Of a DNA stretch of 36,865 nucleotides, positions 1-7,796 are shown one piece after another (position 1 is the stretch's first letter; every line of letters starts with the position of its first letter). The stretch is from contig JAADIR010000237.1 in NCBI GenBank assembly GCA_013151245.1, forward strand, positions 1 to 36,865, read 5' to 3'. The notes beneath the pieces are model-generated. The model had not been told where the DNA came from. It did not search any database and saw only the letters and a list, made by a program, of their open reading frames with translations. Position numbers and translations under genes: made by a program. This DNA comes from Chlorobiota bacterium (lineage in GTDB: Bacteria > Bacteroidota > Ignavibacteria > Ignavibacteriales > Melioribacteraceae).

Positions 1-54
1 TGAATAAAGTTTAATATATACTGAAATCAAAGCAGTTTTCGGATTCCGTAAAGT

Positions 55-165
55 TGTCATTGCGATTCCGACGCCGGTGGGAAGATGCGGCGATCTGCCG
101 GTTTATAGGTGGATTTTTCATGCTTCGTTGTCGCTTCGCTTCTTCTCGAAATAAGAAGTTCTTTT
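55..165. repeat. Probable degenerate dispersed intergenic repeat
   Basis: This stretch begins GTCATTGCGA and later contains TGCTTCGTTGTCGCTTCGCTTC, a layout common in dispersed palindromic intergenic repeats of many bacteria. It is GC-richer than the flanking AT-rich DNA. An open frame covers it on the minus strand, but the low-complexity product has no recognisable features. No second full copy is visible in this window, so the repeat call rests on resemblance only. Confidence 0.35.
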
Positions 166-276
166 GTAATACTCTTACAACCCCCGTCTGCCGCAAACAA
201 ATACAATATTATTAAAGACATTTGTAATTTAATTCATTATTTTTGCATTTAATTTTAAACAAACAAGAACGTGAAA

Positions 277-2043
277 ATGAAATTCGAATATAGAACTCAT
301 ACATGCGGAGATTTAAGAGAAAATAACATCGGCGAAACGGTAGTATTAAATGGTTGGGTGGATAACAGACGCGATCTCGGCGGCGTTATCTTCATTGATT
401 TACGCGACCGTTACGGAATAACTCAAATAGTTTTTGAGCCGACTTACAACGAAGCGACTCACAATCTTGGAAAAGATTTGCGCGGCGAATTTGTCGTTGC
501 GGTAAAAGGAAAAGTCCGCCGCCGCCCCGAAGGAACGCTCAATCCGGCGATTCCCACTGGGACGGTCGATGTTATGGTCGATGAATTAGTCGTTTTGAAC
601 AAAGCCGAAACTACCCCGTTTCAAATAAAAGACGGTATTGACGTAAATGAAGATTTGCGATTAAAATACCGTTATCTGGATTTGCGCCGCTCCGAAATGC
701 AGAAAAGCATGTATCTGCGGCACAAAATGTATCAGCTCGTACGGAATTATTTTGACGGTAATAACTTCATGGAAATCGAAACTCCGTTTTTGATGAAAAG
801 CACGCCTGAAGGCGCGCGCGATTTCTTGGTTCCGAGCCGGATGCACAAAGGTAAATTTTACGCGCTTCCGCAATCTCCCCAAACTTACAAACAATTGCTT
901 ATGGTTTCCGGTTACGATCGCTATTTTCAAATAGTAAAATGCTTCCGAGACGAAGATCTGAGAGCCGACAGACAACCTGAATTTACACAGATAGACGTCG
1001 AAATGTCTTTTGTTGACGTTGAAAATGTTTTCGAGATAGTTGAAGGTTTAATGAAAAAACTTTTTAAGGAATTGAAAGATTACGAAATCGAAACTCCGAT
1101 TAAAAGACTTTCATACTCGGATGCGATGGAAAGATACGGCAGCGACAAACCCGATTTACGTTTCGGTTTGGAAATGACTACTTTGACCGAAACCGTTAAA
1201 GATACGGAATTCCGCCTTTTTAAGAACAACGCAGCTGAAAACAAAATTGTCACCGGACTTTTAGCAAAAGGTTGCGCCGCATACACGCGAAATCAACTCG
1301 ACGTTTTAACGGATTTCGTTAAAAAACTCGGCGCGGGCGGTTTGGTTTGGATGCGAATTACGGAAAACGGACTTGAAGCTCCGGTAGCCAAATTCTTCTC
1401 CGACGAAGAAAAGCAAAAAATTATTGACGCTATGAAAGCTTCCGTCGGCGATCTCATATTCATCCTTGCCGGACCGAAAACAAAAACTCTTTCAATCATG
1501 GGCGCTCTCCGCCTCGAAATGGCGCGCAGACTCGAACTTATCAAAGCGGACGCAAAACCCGCTTTGCTTTGGGTTACCGATTTCCCCCTTTTCGAATGGG
1601 ACGACGAAACTCAGAGATTTTACGCAATGCATCATCCTTTTACATCCCCCAAAATTGAAGATATATCATTAATGGACGCTGATCCGGAAAAAGTCAGAGC
1701 CCGCGCTTACGATCTGGTGTTAAACGGAAACGAAATTGCCGGCGGAAGCATAAGAATACACGATTCGCAGCTGCAAGCAAAAATGTTCAAGGCGCTTGGA
1801 ATTAGTAAAGAAGAAGCGGAAGAAAAATTCGGTTTCTTAATGAATGCATTTAAGTACGGCGCCCCGCCGCACGGTGGAATTGCATTCGGTTTTGACAGAT
1901 TGGCAATGCTGTTTGCCGGTAAATCTTCAATAAGAGACGTTATTGCGTTTCCAAAAACTACCAGCGCTCTCTCGCTAATGGATTCCTCTCCATCAGAGGT
2001 TGACGATTCACAATTAAAAGAGCTTCATATTAAGCTCAGATGA
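277..2043 (+). CDS. aspS: Aspartyl-tRNA synthetase (AspRS)
   Basis: This class II aminoacyl-tRNA synthetase charges tRNA-Asp in the cytoplasm. The order of parts is that of a bacterial AspRS: an N-terminal OB-fold anticodon-binding domain (to about residue 110, with YRTHTCGDLR and FIDLRDRYG), the class II core with motif 2 (FRDEDLRADRQPEFTQID, near residue 230), a bacterial GAD insertion (about 290-420), and motif 3 (GIAFGFDRLAML) near the C-terminus. The length, about 588 residues, is normal. The residue after RRD in the OB fold is Leu, as in E. coli and Thermus AspRS, rather than the His of many non-discriminating enzymes; this hints at a discriminating enzyme (inference). I chose ATG at 277; an in-frame GTG lies at 271, and neither has a strong ribosome-binding site. 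Confidence 0.96.
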   Translation: MKFEYRTHTCGDLRENNIGETVVLNGWVDNRRDLGGVIFIDLRDRYGITQIVFEPTYNEATHNLGKDLRGEFVVAVKGKVRRRPEGTLNPAIPTGTVDVMVDELVVLNKAETTPFQIKDGIDVNEDLRLKYRYLDLRRSEMQKSMYLRHKMYQLVRNYFDGNNFMEIETPFLMKSTPEGARDFLVPSRMHKGKFYALPQSPQTYKQLLMVSGYDRYFQIVKCFRDEDLRADRQPEFTQIDVEMSFVDVENVFEIVEGLMKKLFKELKDYEIETPIKRLSYSDAMERYGSDKPDLRFGLEMTTLTETVKDTEFRLFKNNAAENKIVTGLLAKGCAAYTRNQLDVLTDFVKKLGAGGLVWMRITENGLEAPVAKFFSDEEKQKIIDAMKASVGDLIFILAGPKTKTLSIMGALRLEMARRLELIKADAKPALLWVTDFPLFEWDDETQRFYAMHHPFTSPKIEDISLMDADPEKVRARAYDLVLNGNEIAGGSIRIHDSQLQAKMFKALGISKEEAEEKFGFLMNAFKYGAPPHGGIAFGFDRLAMLFAGKSSIRDVIAFPKTTSALSLMDSSPSEVDDSQLKELHIKLR

Positions 2044-2066
2044 TGTAATTTTTACGTAATAGTTAC

Positions 2067-2142
2067 ATTATTACATGTAACATTTACCTATTGCAATAGT
2101 TGCTCGTGGCTTTTAGTCAAAAACGGTAATTATTACATGTAA
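2067..2142. promoter_or_regulatory. Pair of identical palindromes upstream of pilin 1 (candidate activator sites)
   Basis: The 14-mer ATTATTACATGTAA occurs at 2067-2080 and again at 2129-2142. Each contains the perfect palindrome TTACATGTAA. The two centres are 62 bp apart, about six helical turns, so a protein bound at both would face the same side of the DNA. They lie 73-148 bp upstream of a candidate sigma-54 element at 2215-2230, where enhancer-binding proteins usually bind. A related palindrome, TTACGTAA, is at 2052-2059. What binds here is unknown; the NtrC-type regulator at 17763-19115 is a candidate by proximity only. Confidence 0.4.
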
Positions 2143-2214
2143 AAAATAGTGTATTTTTCAACTTTATTCAGTATATTACGTTATGAATAAATTCTCTTGG
2201 TAAATATTCTTGTT

Positions 2215-2230
2215 TGGCAAGGTACTTGTC
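2215..2230 (+). promoter_or_regulatory. Candidate sigma-54 (-24/-12) promoter for pilin 1
   Basis: TGGCAAGGTACTTGTC matches the sigma-54 consensus TGGCACG-N4-TTGC with correct spacing, missing the C of the -24 box and the final C of the -12 box. It ends 35 nt before the pilin ATG at 2266. Pilin genes elsewhere are often sigma-54 dependent. AT-rich DNA gives chance matches, so this is provisional. Confidence 0.4.
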
Positions 2231-2265
2231 AATATATTCCCAAAAACAAAAATGGCAAGAATTTA

Positions 2266-2667
2266 ATGGGACAGCAGCAATTACTTTTAATCGTTTTAGG
2301 TCTAATAATTATTGGCGTAGCAATTGTTGTTGGAATTAACCTTTTTAAGAGTAATGCCGTAGAAGTAAAGAGAAATAATATTATTGACGATTGTATGAAT
2401 TTGGCGACGCTGGCTCAACAACATTACAAAATACCGGGAGCGATTGGGGGAGGGAATAATTCTTACGACGGTTCGTCGGGCGGAACCGCTTGGAAAATTC
2501 CCGCGCAACTGGTTGTAAATGCAAATGGACATTTCCAAATTCAAAGCATTGGTAAAAGTGAATTGAAAATTTTGGGCACCGGGAATGAGGTTGTTACTGG
2601 AAATGACTCGGTACAGGTTGTCGTTACAATAACGCCAAACGATATCACAACGCAAATAATTCATTAA
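2266..2667 (+). CDS. Atypical type IV pilin-like protein 1
   Basis: This 133-residue protein opens MGQQQLLLIVLG and continues as one hydrophobic helix to about residue 25, followed by an amphipathic alpha-helix and a small Gly/Asn/Thr-rich beta domain, the layout of a type IV pilin. It lacks the usual charged leader and the Glu at position +5. If a prepilin peptidase cuts it, the only plausible site is after Gly2. It is a clear paralog of the next gene: the first twelve residues are identical, and both keep the NLA..AQQ.Y and GGGN segments. An upstream in-frame ATG at 2197 would add 23 polar residues before the hydrophobic helix, so I place the start at 2266. No good Shine-Dalgarno is present, unlike the second pilin, which suggests a lower-expressed or minor subunit (inference). 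Confidence 0.75.
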   Translation: MGQQQLLLIVLGLIIIGVAIVVGINLFKSNAVEVKRNNIIDDCMNLATLAQQHYKIPGAIGGGNNSYDGSSGGTAWKIPAQLVVNANGHFQIQSIGKSELKILGTGNEVVTGNDSVQVVVTITPNDITTQIIH

Positions 2668-2768
2668 CGGTAAAATATACACGTAGAATGTTCTTAAACA
2701 TTTTGAAAGAAACATGTGGTTTTTAGATAAAAGTTGATATACATTAAAATTTTGACGAAAACAATCTT

Positions 2769-2785
2769 TGGCACAATTGTTTTTC
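2769..2785 (+). promoter_or_regulatory. Weak candidate sigma-54 promoter for pilin 2
   Basis: TGGCACAATTGTTTTTC has a perfect -24 box (TGGCAC), but the -12 box reads TTTT instead of TTGC. It sits about 42 nt before the ATG at 2828. It is listed because the paralogous pilin upstream has a better match in the equivalent place. Confidence 0.25.
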
Positions 2786-2827
2786 ACAATAAACAAACAT
2801 CATTAACAAACTAAAAGGAGTTACGTT

Positions 2828-3214
2828 ATGGGTCAACAACAACTTTTACTCATCGTATTGGGTGTAATCATAGTAGGTATCGCAGTAGTAGTCGGTATCA
2901 ATGTATTTACAGCCAGCAGTATTGAAGCTAACAGAAACGCCGTTATCGGCGATTTAACAAACTTAGCTTCTATGGCGCAGCAATATTACAGAAAACCAAC
3001 CGCGCTCGGCGGCGGAAACCAAACCTTTACCGGCTGGACGGTTCCACCGGCGCTTGCGTCAAACGCTAACGGCGGCTACACAGCGTCGGTTGCGGCTCAA
3101 GCGGTTACATTAACGGGCACCGGCACTGAAACCGGAAATGACGGTTCCAACAACGTCAAGGTTACAATGATAGTGGCGCCGGATTCAATTACTTCAACTA
3201 CTATCAATAATTAG
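2828..3214 (+). CDS. Atypical type IV pilin-like protein 2, likely major pilin
   Basis: This 128-residue protein opens MGQQQLLLIVLGVIIVGIAV and is built like its upstream paralog: a hydrophobic N-terminal helix (about residues 5-28), an amphipathic helix with NLASMAQQYY, then a GGGN turn and a Thr/Ala/Gly-rich beta domain of about 75 residues. There is no FTLIE-type motif and no Glu at +5. A strong ribosome-binding site (AAAGGAG) precedes the ATG, and a strong intrinsic terminator follows directly. Together these point to a separately transcribed, abundant product, as expected for a major pilus subunit (inference). The pilus assembly genes start about 100 bp downstream. An exported non-pilin helix protein is the alternative, but the context makes it less likely. 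Confidence 0.8.
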   Translation: MGQQQLLLIVLGVIIVGIAVVVGINVFTASSIEANRNAVIGDLTNLASMAQQYYRKPTALGGGNQTFTGWTVPPALASNANGGYTASVAAQAVTLTGTGTETGNDGSNNVKVTMIVAPDSITSTTINN

Positions 3215-3240
3215 TTAAACTAATTAATTTTTAATAATTT

Positions 3241-3275
3241 AAGCTAATAAACATAATGTTTATTAGCTTTTTTTT
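3241..3275 (+). terminator. Intrinsic terminator after the major pilin
   Basis: A 13-bp perfect stem (AAGCTAATAAACA pairing with TGTTTATTAGCTT) with a 3-nt loop is followed by a run of T. It separates the pilin transcript from the assembly genes. Confidence 0.9.
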
Positions 3276-3311
3276 ATCTATATTTATAAATAAATATTTA
3301 AGGTTGTGCCA

Positions 3312-4655
3312 ATGATTGAATTAAGGTTTCAAGCCGTTAAACCGAACGGCAGCCCAATTAGCGGAACACTGACGTCTCCTACAATGCGCGAAGGCAAAGC
3401 AAAAGTTGCCAAACTTGCCGAAAAGCATAATCTTAAAATCAAAAAGATTGAAAAGAAATCATCTTTCATTTATAAGATTCAAAAAGGAAATGAAAAACCC
3501 GTTACCGGAGAGCAAAAAGCTTTTTCAAAAGAAGAAGTGAAAACGGCTCTTGCAAAATTAGGTTATAAAGTCCATTCGGTAAATAGAAAATTATTAGATT
3601 TTAATCTTAAACCCCCGCCGCAGGAAATTCTTTCTTACGTAAAAATAAGCGCCGAATTGATGGAGCAGAAATTGCCCTACAGCGAAATAATGACGCTTTT
3701 AATCAGCGACCTCGAAAATAAAACTCTTCGCGACACGCTTAAACAAATAAACGGAGAATTAAAAAAAGGAACCGACAGTCAAACCGTATTTTTAAGATAT
3801 GAATCGGTTTTCGGTAAGTTCACTTCATATATGCTCGGCTTGGCGGCAAAAAGCGGCAATATGTCGGAAATATATAAAGCCACTGCAAAGTTCCTTGAAC
3901 GGAGAATGCAATTTAGGAAAGATTTGCGAAGCGCGTTGATTACGCCGCTGATAACATTGTTTGTCCTTTTCCTTGCGGTTCTTTTTTATGTCGGATACAT
4001 TTTTCCCGAAACCGCAAAGCTGTTTGTTAAATTCGGTATTGAGCTGCCGCCTCTTACTGCGGCTACATTAGCTTTCAGCAATTTCTTGATGAATAACGCC
4101 ATCCTTGTTTCTTTGGCGGTCGTTATTCCTCCAATTCTATTGATACAATTCAGACGCACAAAAAAGGGACGTTTTTTATTTGATAAGTACATGCTTAAAA
4201 TTCCGGTAATCGGCTCATTGATTCATAAAACATTAATCGAAGTATTTTGCCGTGTTTTTTACACGCTTTACAGCGGATCGGCGGAAAGCATTGAACCGAT
4301 TAGAATTGCGGCGGAAGCTACCGACAATAAATATTTCGAGCATCAAATCAAATCCGTCGCCATTCCGCTGATGATAAAAAAAGGAACCGGAATCACGGAA
4401 TCTTTTGAAGCGGCAAATATTTTTACCGATACGGCGCTTTCACGCTTCCACTCCGGCGAAGAAACCGGAACAATAAAAAATACCGCTTTACAATTAGCAA
4501 ATTATTACGAAAGCGAAACTGTTTTCAGATTAAAAAATATAATTGAATTGATCCAAGTAATGATCGCGATGGTTATTATGATAGTAATGATTGGTTTAAC
4601 GCTTGTTTCTGCGGAAACAGCTACAATAAACCCCAAATCGCCGGTCTTAAGGTAA
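3312..4655 (+). CDS. pilC: Type IV pilus inner-membrane platform protein PilC/GspF
   Basis: PilC is the polytopic inner-membrane platform on which the PilB and PilT motors act. The 447-residue protein has the short N-terminal GspF-type segment (RFQAVKPNGSPISG), a linker of about 60 residues, and two T2SSF repeats (roughly residues 105-230 and 310-430). Three hydrophobic segments are visible: about 218-242, about 255-285, and about 415-440. The typical GETG-like element is present as SGEETGTIKN. I place the start at ATG 3312, with AAGG 8 nt upstream, rather than GTG 3306, which is too close to that site. It is the first gene of the assembly operon after the pilin terminator. Confidence 0.93.
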   Translation: MIELRFQAVKPNGSPISGTLTSPTMREGKAKVAKLAEKHNLKIKKIEKKSSFIYKIQKGNEKPVTGEQKAFSKEEVKTALAKLGYKVHSVNRKLLDFNLKPPPQEILSYVKISAELMEQKLPYSEIMTLLISDLENKTLRDTLKQINGELKKGTDSQTVFLRYESVFGKFTSYMLGLAAKSGNMSEIYKATAKFLERRMQFRKDLRSALITPLITLFVLFLAVLFYVGYIFPETAKLFVKFGIELPPLTAATLAFSNFLMNNAILVSLAVVIPPILLIQFRRTKKGRFLFDKYMLKIPVIGSLIHKTLIEVFCRVFYTLYSGSAESIEPIRIAAEATDNKYFEHQIKSVAIPLMIKKGTGITESFEAANIFTDTALSRFHSGEETGTIKNTALQLANYYESETVFRLKNIIELIQVMIAMVIMIVMIGLTLVSAETATINPKSPVLR

Positions 4656-4694
4656 GTTTAATTAAATATAATAAAATTTTTGAGATATTAAAGT

Positions 4695-6491
4695 ATGATA
4701 GATTCACAACTTGAAATGACTGATAAAATCGGTTATCTATTATTAAAAAAAGGAATAATCGATTCGAAAATTTTAGAAGACGCGCTCAGAATTAAAGCGG
4801 AAGATCAATCAAAGCTTAAAAGAAATCTTGCCCAAATACTTGTCCAAGAATTTAAATTTGATCATGATACGATCTTCCGGGAAGTTGCGGTGCTTTACGC
4901 CTTCAAAGAAATTACTATCCGTATGGACGACCTTACCGAAGAACGCGTTAAATCTATTCAGCGGCTTATTAATTCTTTCGGAGACGAATTAAAAACGCTT
5001 CTTCTCGAACACAAAGTAATTCCGTATAAATATGACGAGAGAGTAAAAGACAAACTGATTTTGGCTGCGGTTGACCCTACGGACCGAGCGCTGACAAAAA
5101 TTGCATACACGCTCAACGCCAGAAAATACGAAATAAATTATCTCCGAAAAAAAGATTATGAAAAGATAATCGAAATTTTAGTGCCTCCGGAAAACGAATT
5201 TCTGAAGATGATGGAGGAAGCCGACGAAGAGTTGATGCTGCCCTTAGACGATGAGTCGAGCGTTGACGAAGAAGAAATTGACGCCGAGATCAACAAAAGC
5301 GCGCTCATTAACCTTGTTGAAGGCGCATTGATTGAAGCAGTCCGCCGCGGCGTTAGCGATATCCACATCGTTCCCGTCTCGGGGGTGAGAACCGATTTCC
5401 ATTTTAGAATCGACGGTAAACTGCAGCTCTGGCACTCTCAGGAAAATACGCGACCCGAAGCTGTTATGGCAGTCGTTAAAGACCGTGCAAAAGGTCTCGA
5501 CCGTTTTGAACGCGAGAAAGCGCAGGACGGTTTTATTCAGAGAGAAATAGACAACACAATTATTCGATACAGAGTTTCAGTTCTTCCGATGGTTGGAACC
5601 GAGTTGAGAAATAAATTTGAAACGATTGTAATTCGTATTCTTGACGACCGTAAAGTAATTACCGATTTGGATAAATTGGGATTAACCGGCTACGCAAGGG
5701 AAGCGTTCAACAGAGCGATTCGTCAGCCGCAGGGAATGGTAATTCTAACCGGTCCTACCGGCAGCGGTAAAAGCACTACGTTAGTTGCCGCGTTATATCA
5801 AGTTATTACGCCGCAAGTAAACGTCCTTACGGTGGAAGACCCGGTCGAGTATGTAATTAAGGGCGCGCGCCAATTAAAAATCGGACATAAAATGGACTTC
5901 GAACAGGCAATACGTTCCATTCTTCGTCACGACCCCGACATTGTTCTGGTTGGCGAGATGCGCGATAAGGAAACCGCCGAAACCGCTATTAAGCTGGCTA
6001 ACACCGGTCACTTGACTTTTTCTACGCTTCATACAAACGACGCCCCAAGCGCCGTCGCAAGGCTGTATAAAATGGGAATTGAACCGTTTCTGATTGCTTA
6101 CGCCATTAACATTATTGTCGCGCAGCGTTTGATAAGAACGCTTTGCGCTTTCTGCAAAAGAAAAATTGAAAAGGTAGATACGGACTTATTAAAATCAGCC
6201 GGTATTACAGATATCGAGGAATGGCAGAACGCAGAAATTTATGAAGCGGTCGGCTGCGAAAAGTGTCATAATACCGGTTATAAAGGAAGAATGGCTATTC
6301 ACGAATCGCTCTATTTTACAAAAGAAATTCGCGAAATAATTGTGCGTTCCGGCGAAGAAGTTGACGAAGCGAAAATCAGAGCGCAGGCAAGAGCGGACGG
6401 CACTTTGAATTTGAGAGAATCCGGACTTCAAAAAGTAAGGCTCGGTTTAACTTCATTGCAGGAAGTTATTGCCGGCACAATGGAAGAATAA
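4695..6491 (+). CDS. pilB: Type IV pilus extension ATPase PilB/GspE
   Basis: This cytoplasmic hexameric motor ATPase powers pilus polymerisation. The 598-residue protein has an N-terminal MshEN/GspE-N region (about 8-165), an acidic linker (about 170-200), then the secretion ATPase core with Walker A GPTGSGKS (353-360), an intact Asp box VEDPVEYV (380-387), Walker B DIVLVGEMRD (415-424), and the His box around LHTND (445-449). The zinc-binding tetracysteine motif of PilB/GspE is present (C484, C487, C521, C524). Its length and all catalytic motifs are normal. It lies 39 bp after pilC and before the second ATPase. The tetracysteine and the MshEN region distinguish it from PilT. Confidence 0.95.
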   Translation: MIDSQLEMTDKIGYLLLKKGIIDSKILEDALRIKAEDQSKLKRNLAQILVQEFKFDHDTIFREVAVLYAFKEITIRMDDLTEERVKSIQRLINSFGDELKTLLLEHKVIPYKYDERVKDKLILAAVDPTDRALTKIAYTLNARKYEINYLRKKDYEKIIEILVPPENEFLKMMEEADEELMLPLDDESSVDEEEIDAEINKSALINLVEGALIEAVRRGVSDIHIVPVSGVRTDFHFRIDGKLQLWHSQENTRPEAVMAVVKDRAKGLDRFEREKAQDGFIQREIDNTIIRYRVSVLPMVGTELRNKFETIVIRILDDRKVITDLDKLGLTGYAREAFNRAIRQPQGMVILTGPTGSGKSTTLVAALYQVITPQVNVLTVEDPVEYVIKGARQLKIGHKMDFEQAIRSILRHDPDIVLVGEMRDKETAETAIKLANTGHLTFSTLHTNDAPSAVARLYKMGIEPFLIAYAINIIVAQRLIRTLCAFCKRKIEKVDTDLLKSAGITDIEEWQNAEIYEAVGCEKCHNTGYKGRMAIHESLYFTKEIREIIVRSGEEVDEAKIRAQARADGTLNLRESGLQKVRLGLTSLQEVIAGTMEE

Positions 6492-6566
6492 AATTATTTA
6501 TTAAATTATTAAAGCTTTTAAAGTTAAATTCGATAATAAGTTTAATTAAAGAAGAAAAATTTATTT

Positions 6567-7793
6567 ATGCTTGATGAAGCAAAACAAATATTAGCGAAGT
6601 ATGCGGAAAGAATTCCGCCGACGGTTATCGGTCCCGAAAAAGTTAATTTTATAATTGATCATACTGATGAAATTTCGCCGGAAGAAAAACTTGTTTTGCT
6701 AAAATATGTTAACTACATGCTGACGTTGATGATTGAGAGAGACGCCTCGGATATTGAAATCGGCGGACACGGAAACGACGAATATGTATGGTTCAGGATT
6801 TTCGGTAAAAAAGAAAGAGTGAAAGACCTGCCCCGGCTTACGGTTAACGAAACTTCGGTTCTGATTATCAATCTGCTCAATCTTAACCAATGCAAGCATC
6901 TTTGGGTTAGCCGCAACCTTGATTTTTCATACACTTTCCGCTACGAAAAATTCAACAAAGACGTTCGTTTCAGAGCGGACGCTTATTTTGATTTGGATTC
7001 GCTGGCGCTTAACATGCGCTCTATTTCGGTTTCCACGCGACCGCTGGATTCGCTTGAGTTTCATCCGAACACGATAAAAACAATGAGCCACAACTACATA
7101 AAATTCGGGCTTTCGCTGATAACCGGTATTACCGGTTCCGGTAAATCCACAACGCTCGATTCTATTATCGACCATCACAACCAATACGATCCGGCTCATA
7201 TCGTAATTATCGCTTCGCCAATTGAATACGTGCACGAATCGAAAGTTGCCATAATTCGTCACCGCGAGGTTGGACGAGACGTTCTTTCATTCAAAGACGG
7301 CGTTATTCAGGCTTTGCGCCAAGACCCTGATATAATTGTAATCGGCGAGATGCGCGACCCCGATACCATTATGGCGGCGCTGGAGGTAACAGATACAGGT
7401 CATAAAGTCTTTTCTACACTCCATACCTCTTCGGCGGTCGAATCAATCGACCGTATTATTGCGGAAGTAAATCCGGTTGAACAAGACAGAGTAAGGAACC
7501 GTTTAGCCGACGTTTTAATTTCCTTGGTCTCGCAAAAGCTTGTTCCCAGCCTCGACGGACGCAGAGTTTTGGCAAAAGAGGTTCTTTTGGTTACGCCAAG
7601 CGTTAAAGCGGCAATCAAAAATAATAACACCAGCGAAATCTATATGATGATAAATCAGGGTGGAAATCAAGGTATGGTAACTATGGAACAAGATTTGATT
7701 AGACTTTACAAGCAAAGAAAAATTTCCAGAGAGAATGCTCTTGCGTATGCAAATAATAAAACAAGAATATTACAATTACTTAAAGGCGTTTAA
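6567..7793 (+). CDS. pilT: PilT-like secretion ATPase with altered Asp box
   Basis: This 408-residue member of the PilT/PilU retraction ATPase branch has no tetracysteine motif. It has Walker A GITGSGKS (187-194), Walker B DIIVIGEMRD (255-264), a PilT-like His box (STLHTSSAVESIDRII), and a PilT-like tail (EVLLVTPSVKAAI, then GMVTMEQDL). The Asp box is unusual: canonical PilT has EDPIE, but here the codons read A-S-P-I-E (about 216-220), so the acidic pair is lost, while the neighbouring PilB keeps ED. It could be a weak or accessory motor of the PilU kind, or have rearranged catalysis. It is on average about 50 residues longer than typical PilT, mostly at the N-terminus. The next gene starts 3 nt after its stop. 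Confidence 0.88.
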   Translation: MLDEAKQILAKYAERIPPTVIGPEKVNFIIDHTDEISPEEKLVLLKYVNYMLTLMIERDASDIEIGGHGNDEYVWFRIFGKKERVKDLPRLTVNETSVLIINLLNLNQCKHLWVSRNLDFSYTFRYEKFNKDVRFRADAYFDLDSLALNMRSISVSTRPLDSLEFHPNTIKTMSHNYIKFGLSLITGITGSGKSTTLDSIIDHHNQYDPAHIVIIASPIEYVHESKVAIIRHREVGRDVLSFKDGVIQALRQDPDIIVIGEMRDPDTIMAALEVTDTGHKVFSTLHTSSAVESIDRIIAEVNPVEQDRVRNRLADVLISLVSQKLVPSLDGRRVLAKEVLLVTPSVKAAIKNNNTSEIYMMINQGGNQGMVTMEQDLIRLYKQRKISRENALAYANNKTRILQLLKGV

Positions 7794-7796
7794 TAA

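Noticed and set aside
11-196. Minus-strand open frame of 61 codons before aspS
   Set aside because: It lies in a repeat-like segment with odd base composition and shows no recognisable domain.
2302-2796. Long minus-strand frame opposite pilin 1
   Set aside because: It mirrors the pilin coding frame, and the protein has no coherent features.
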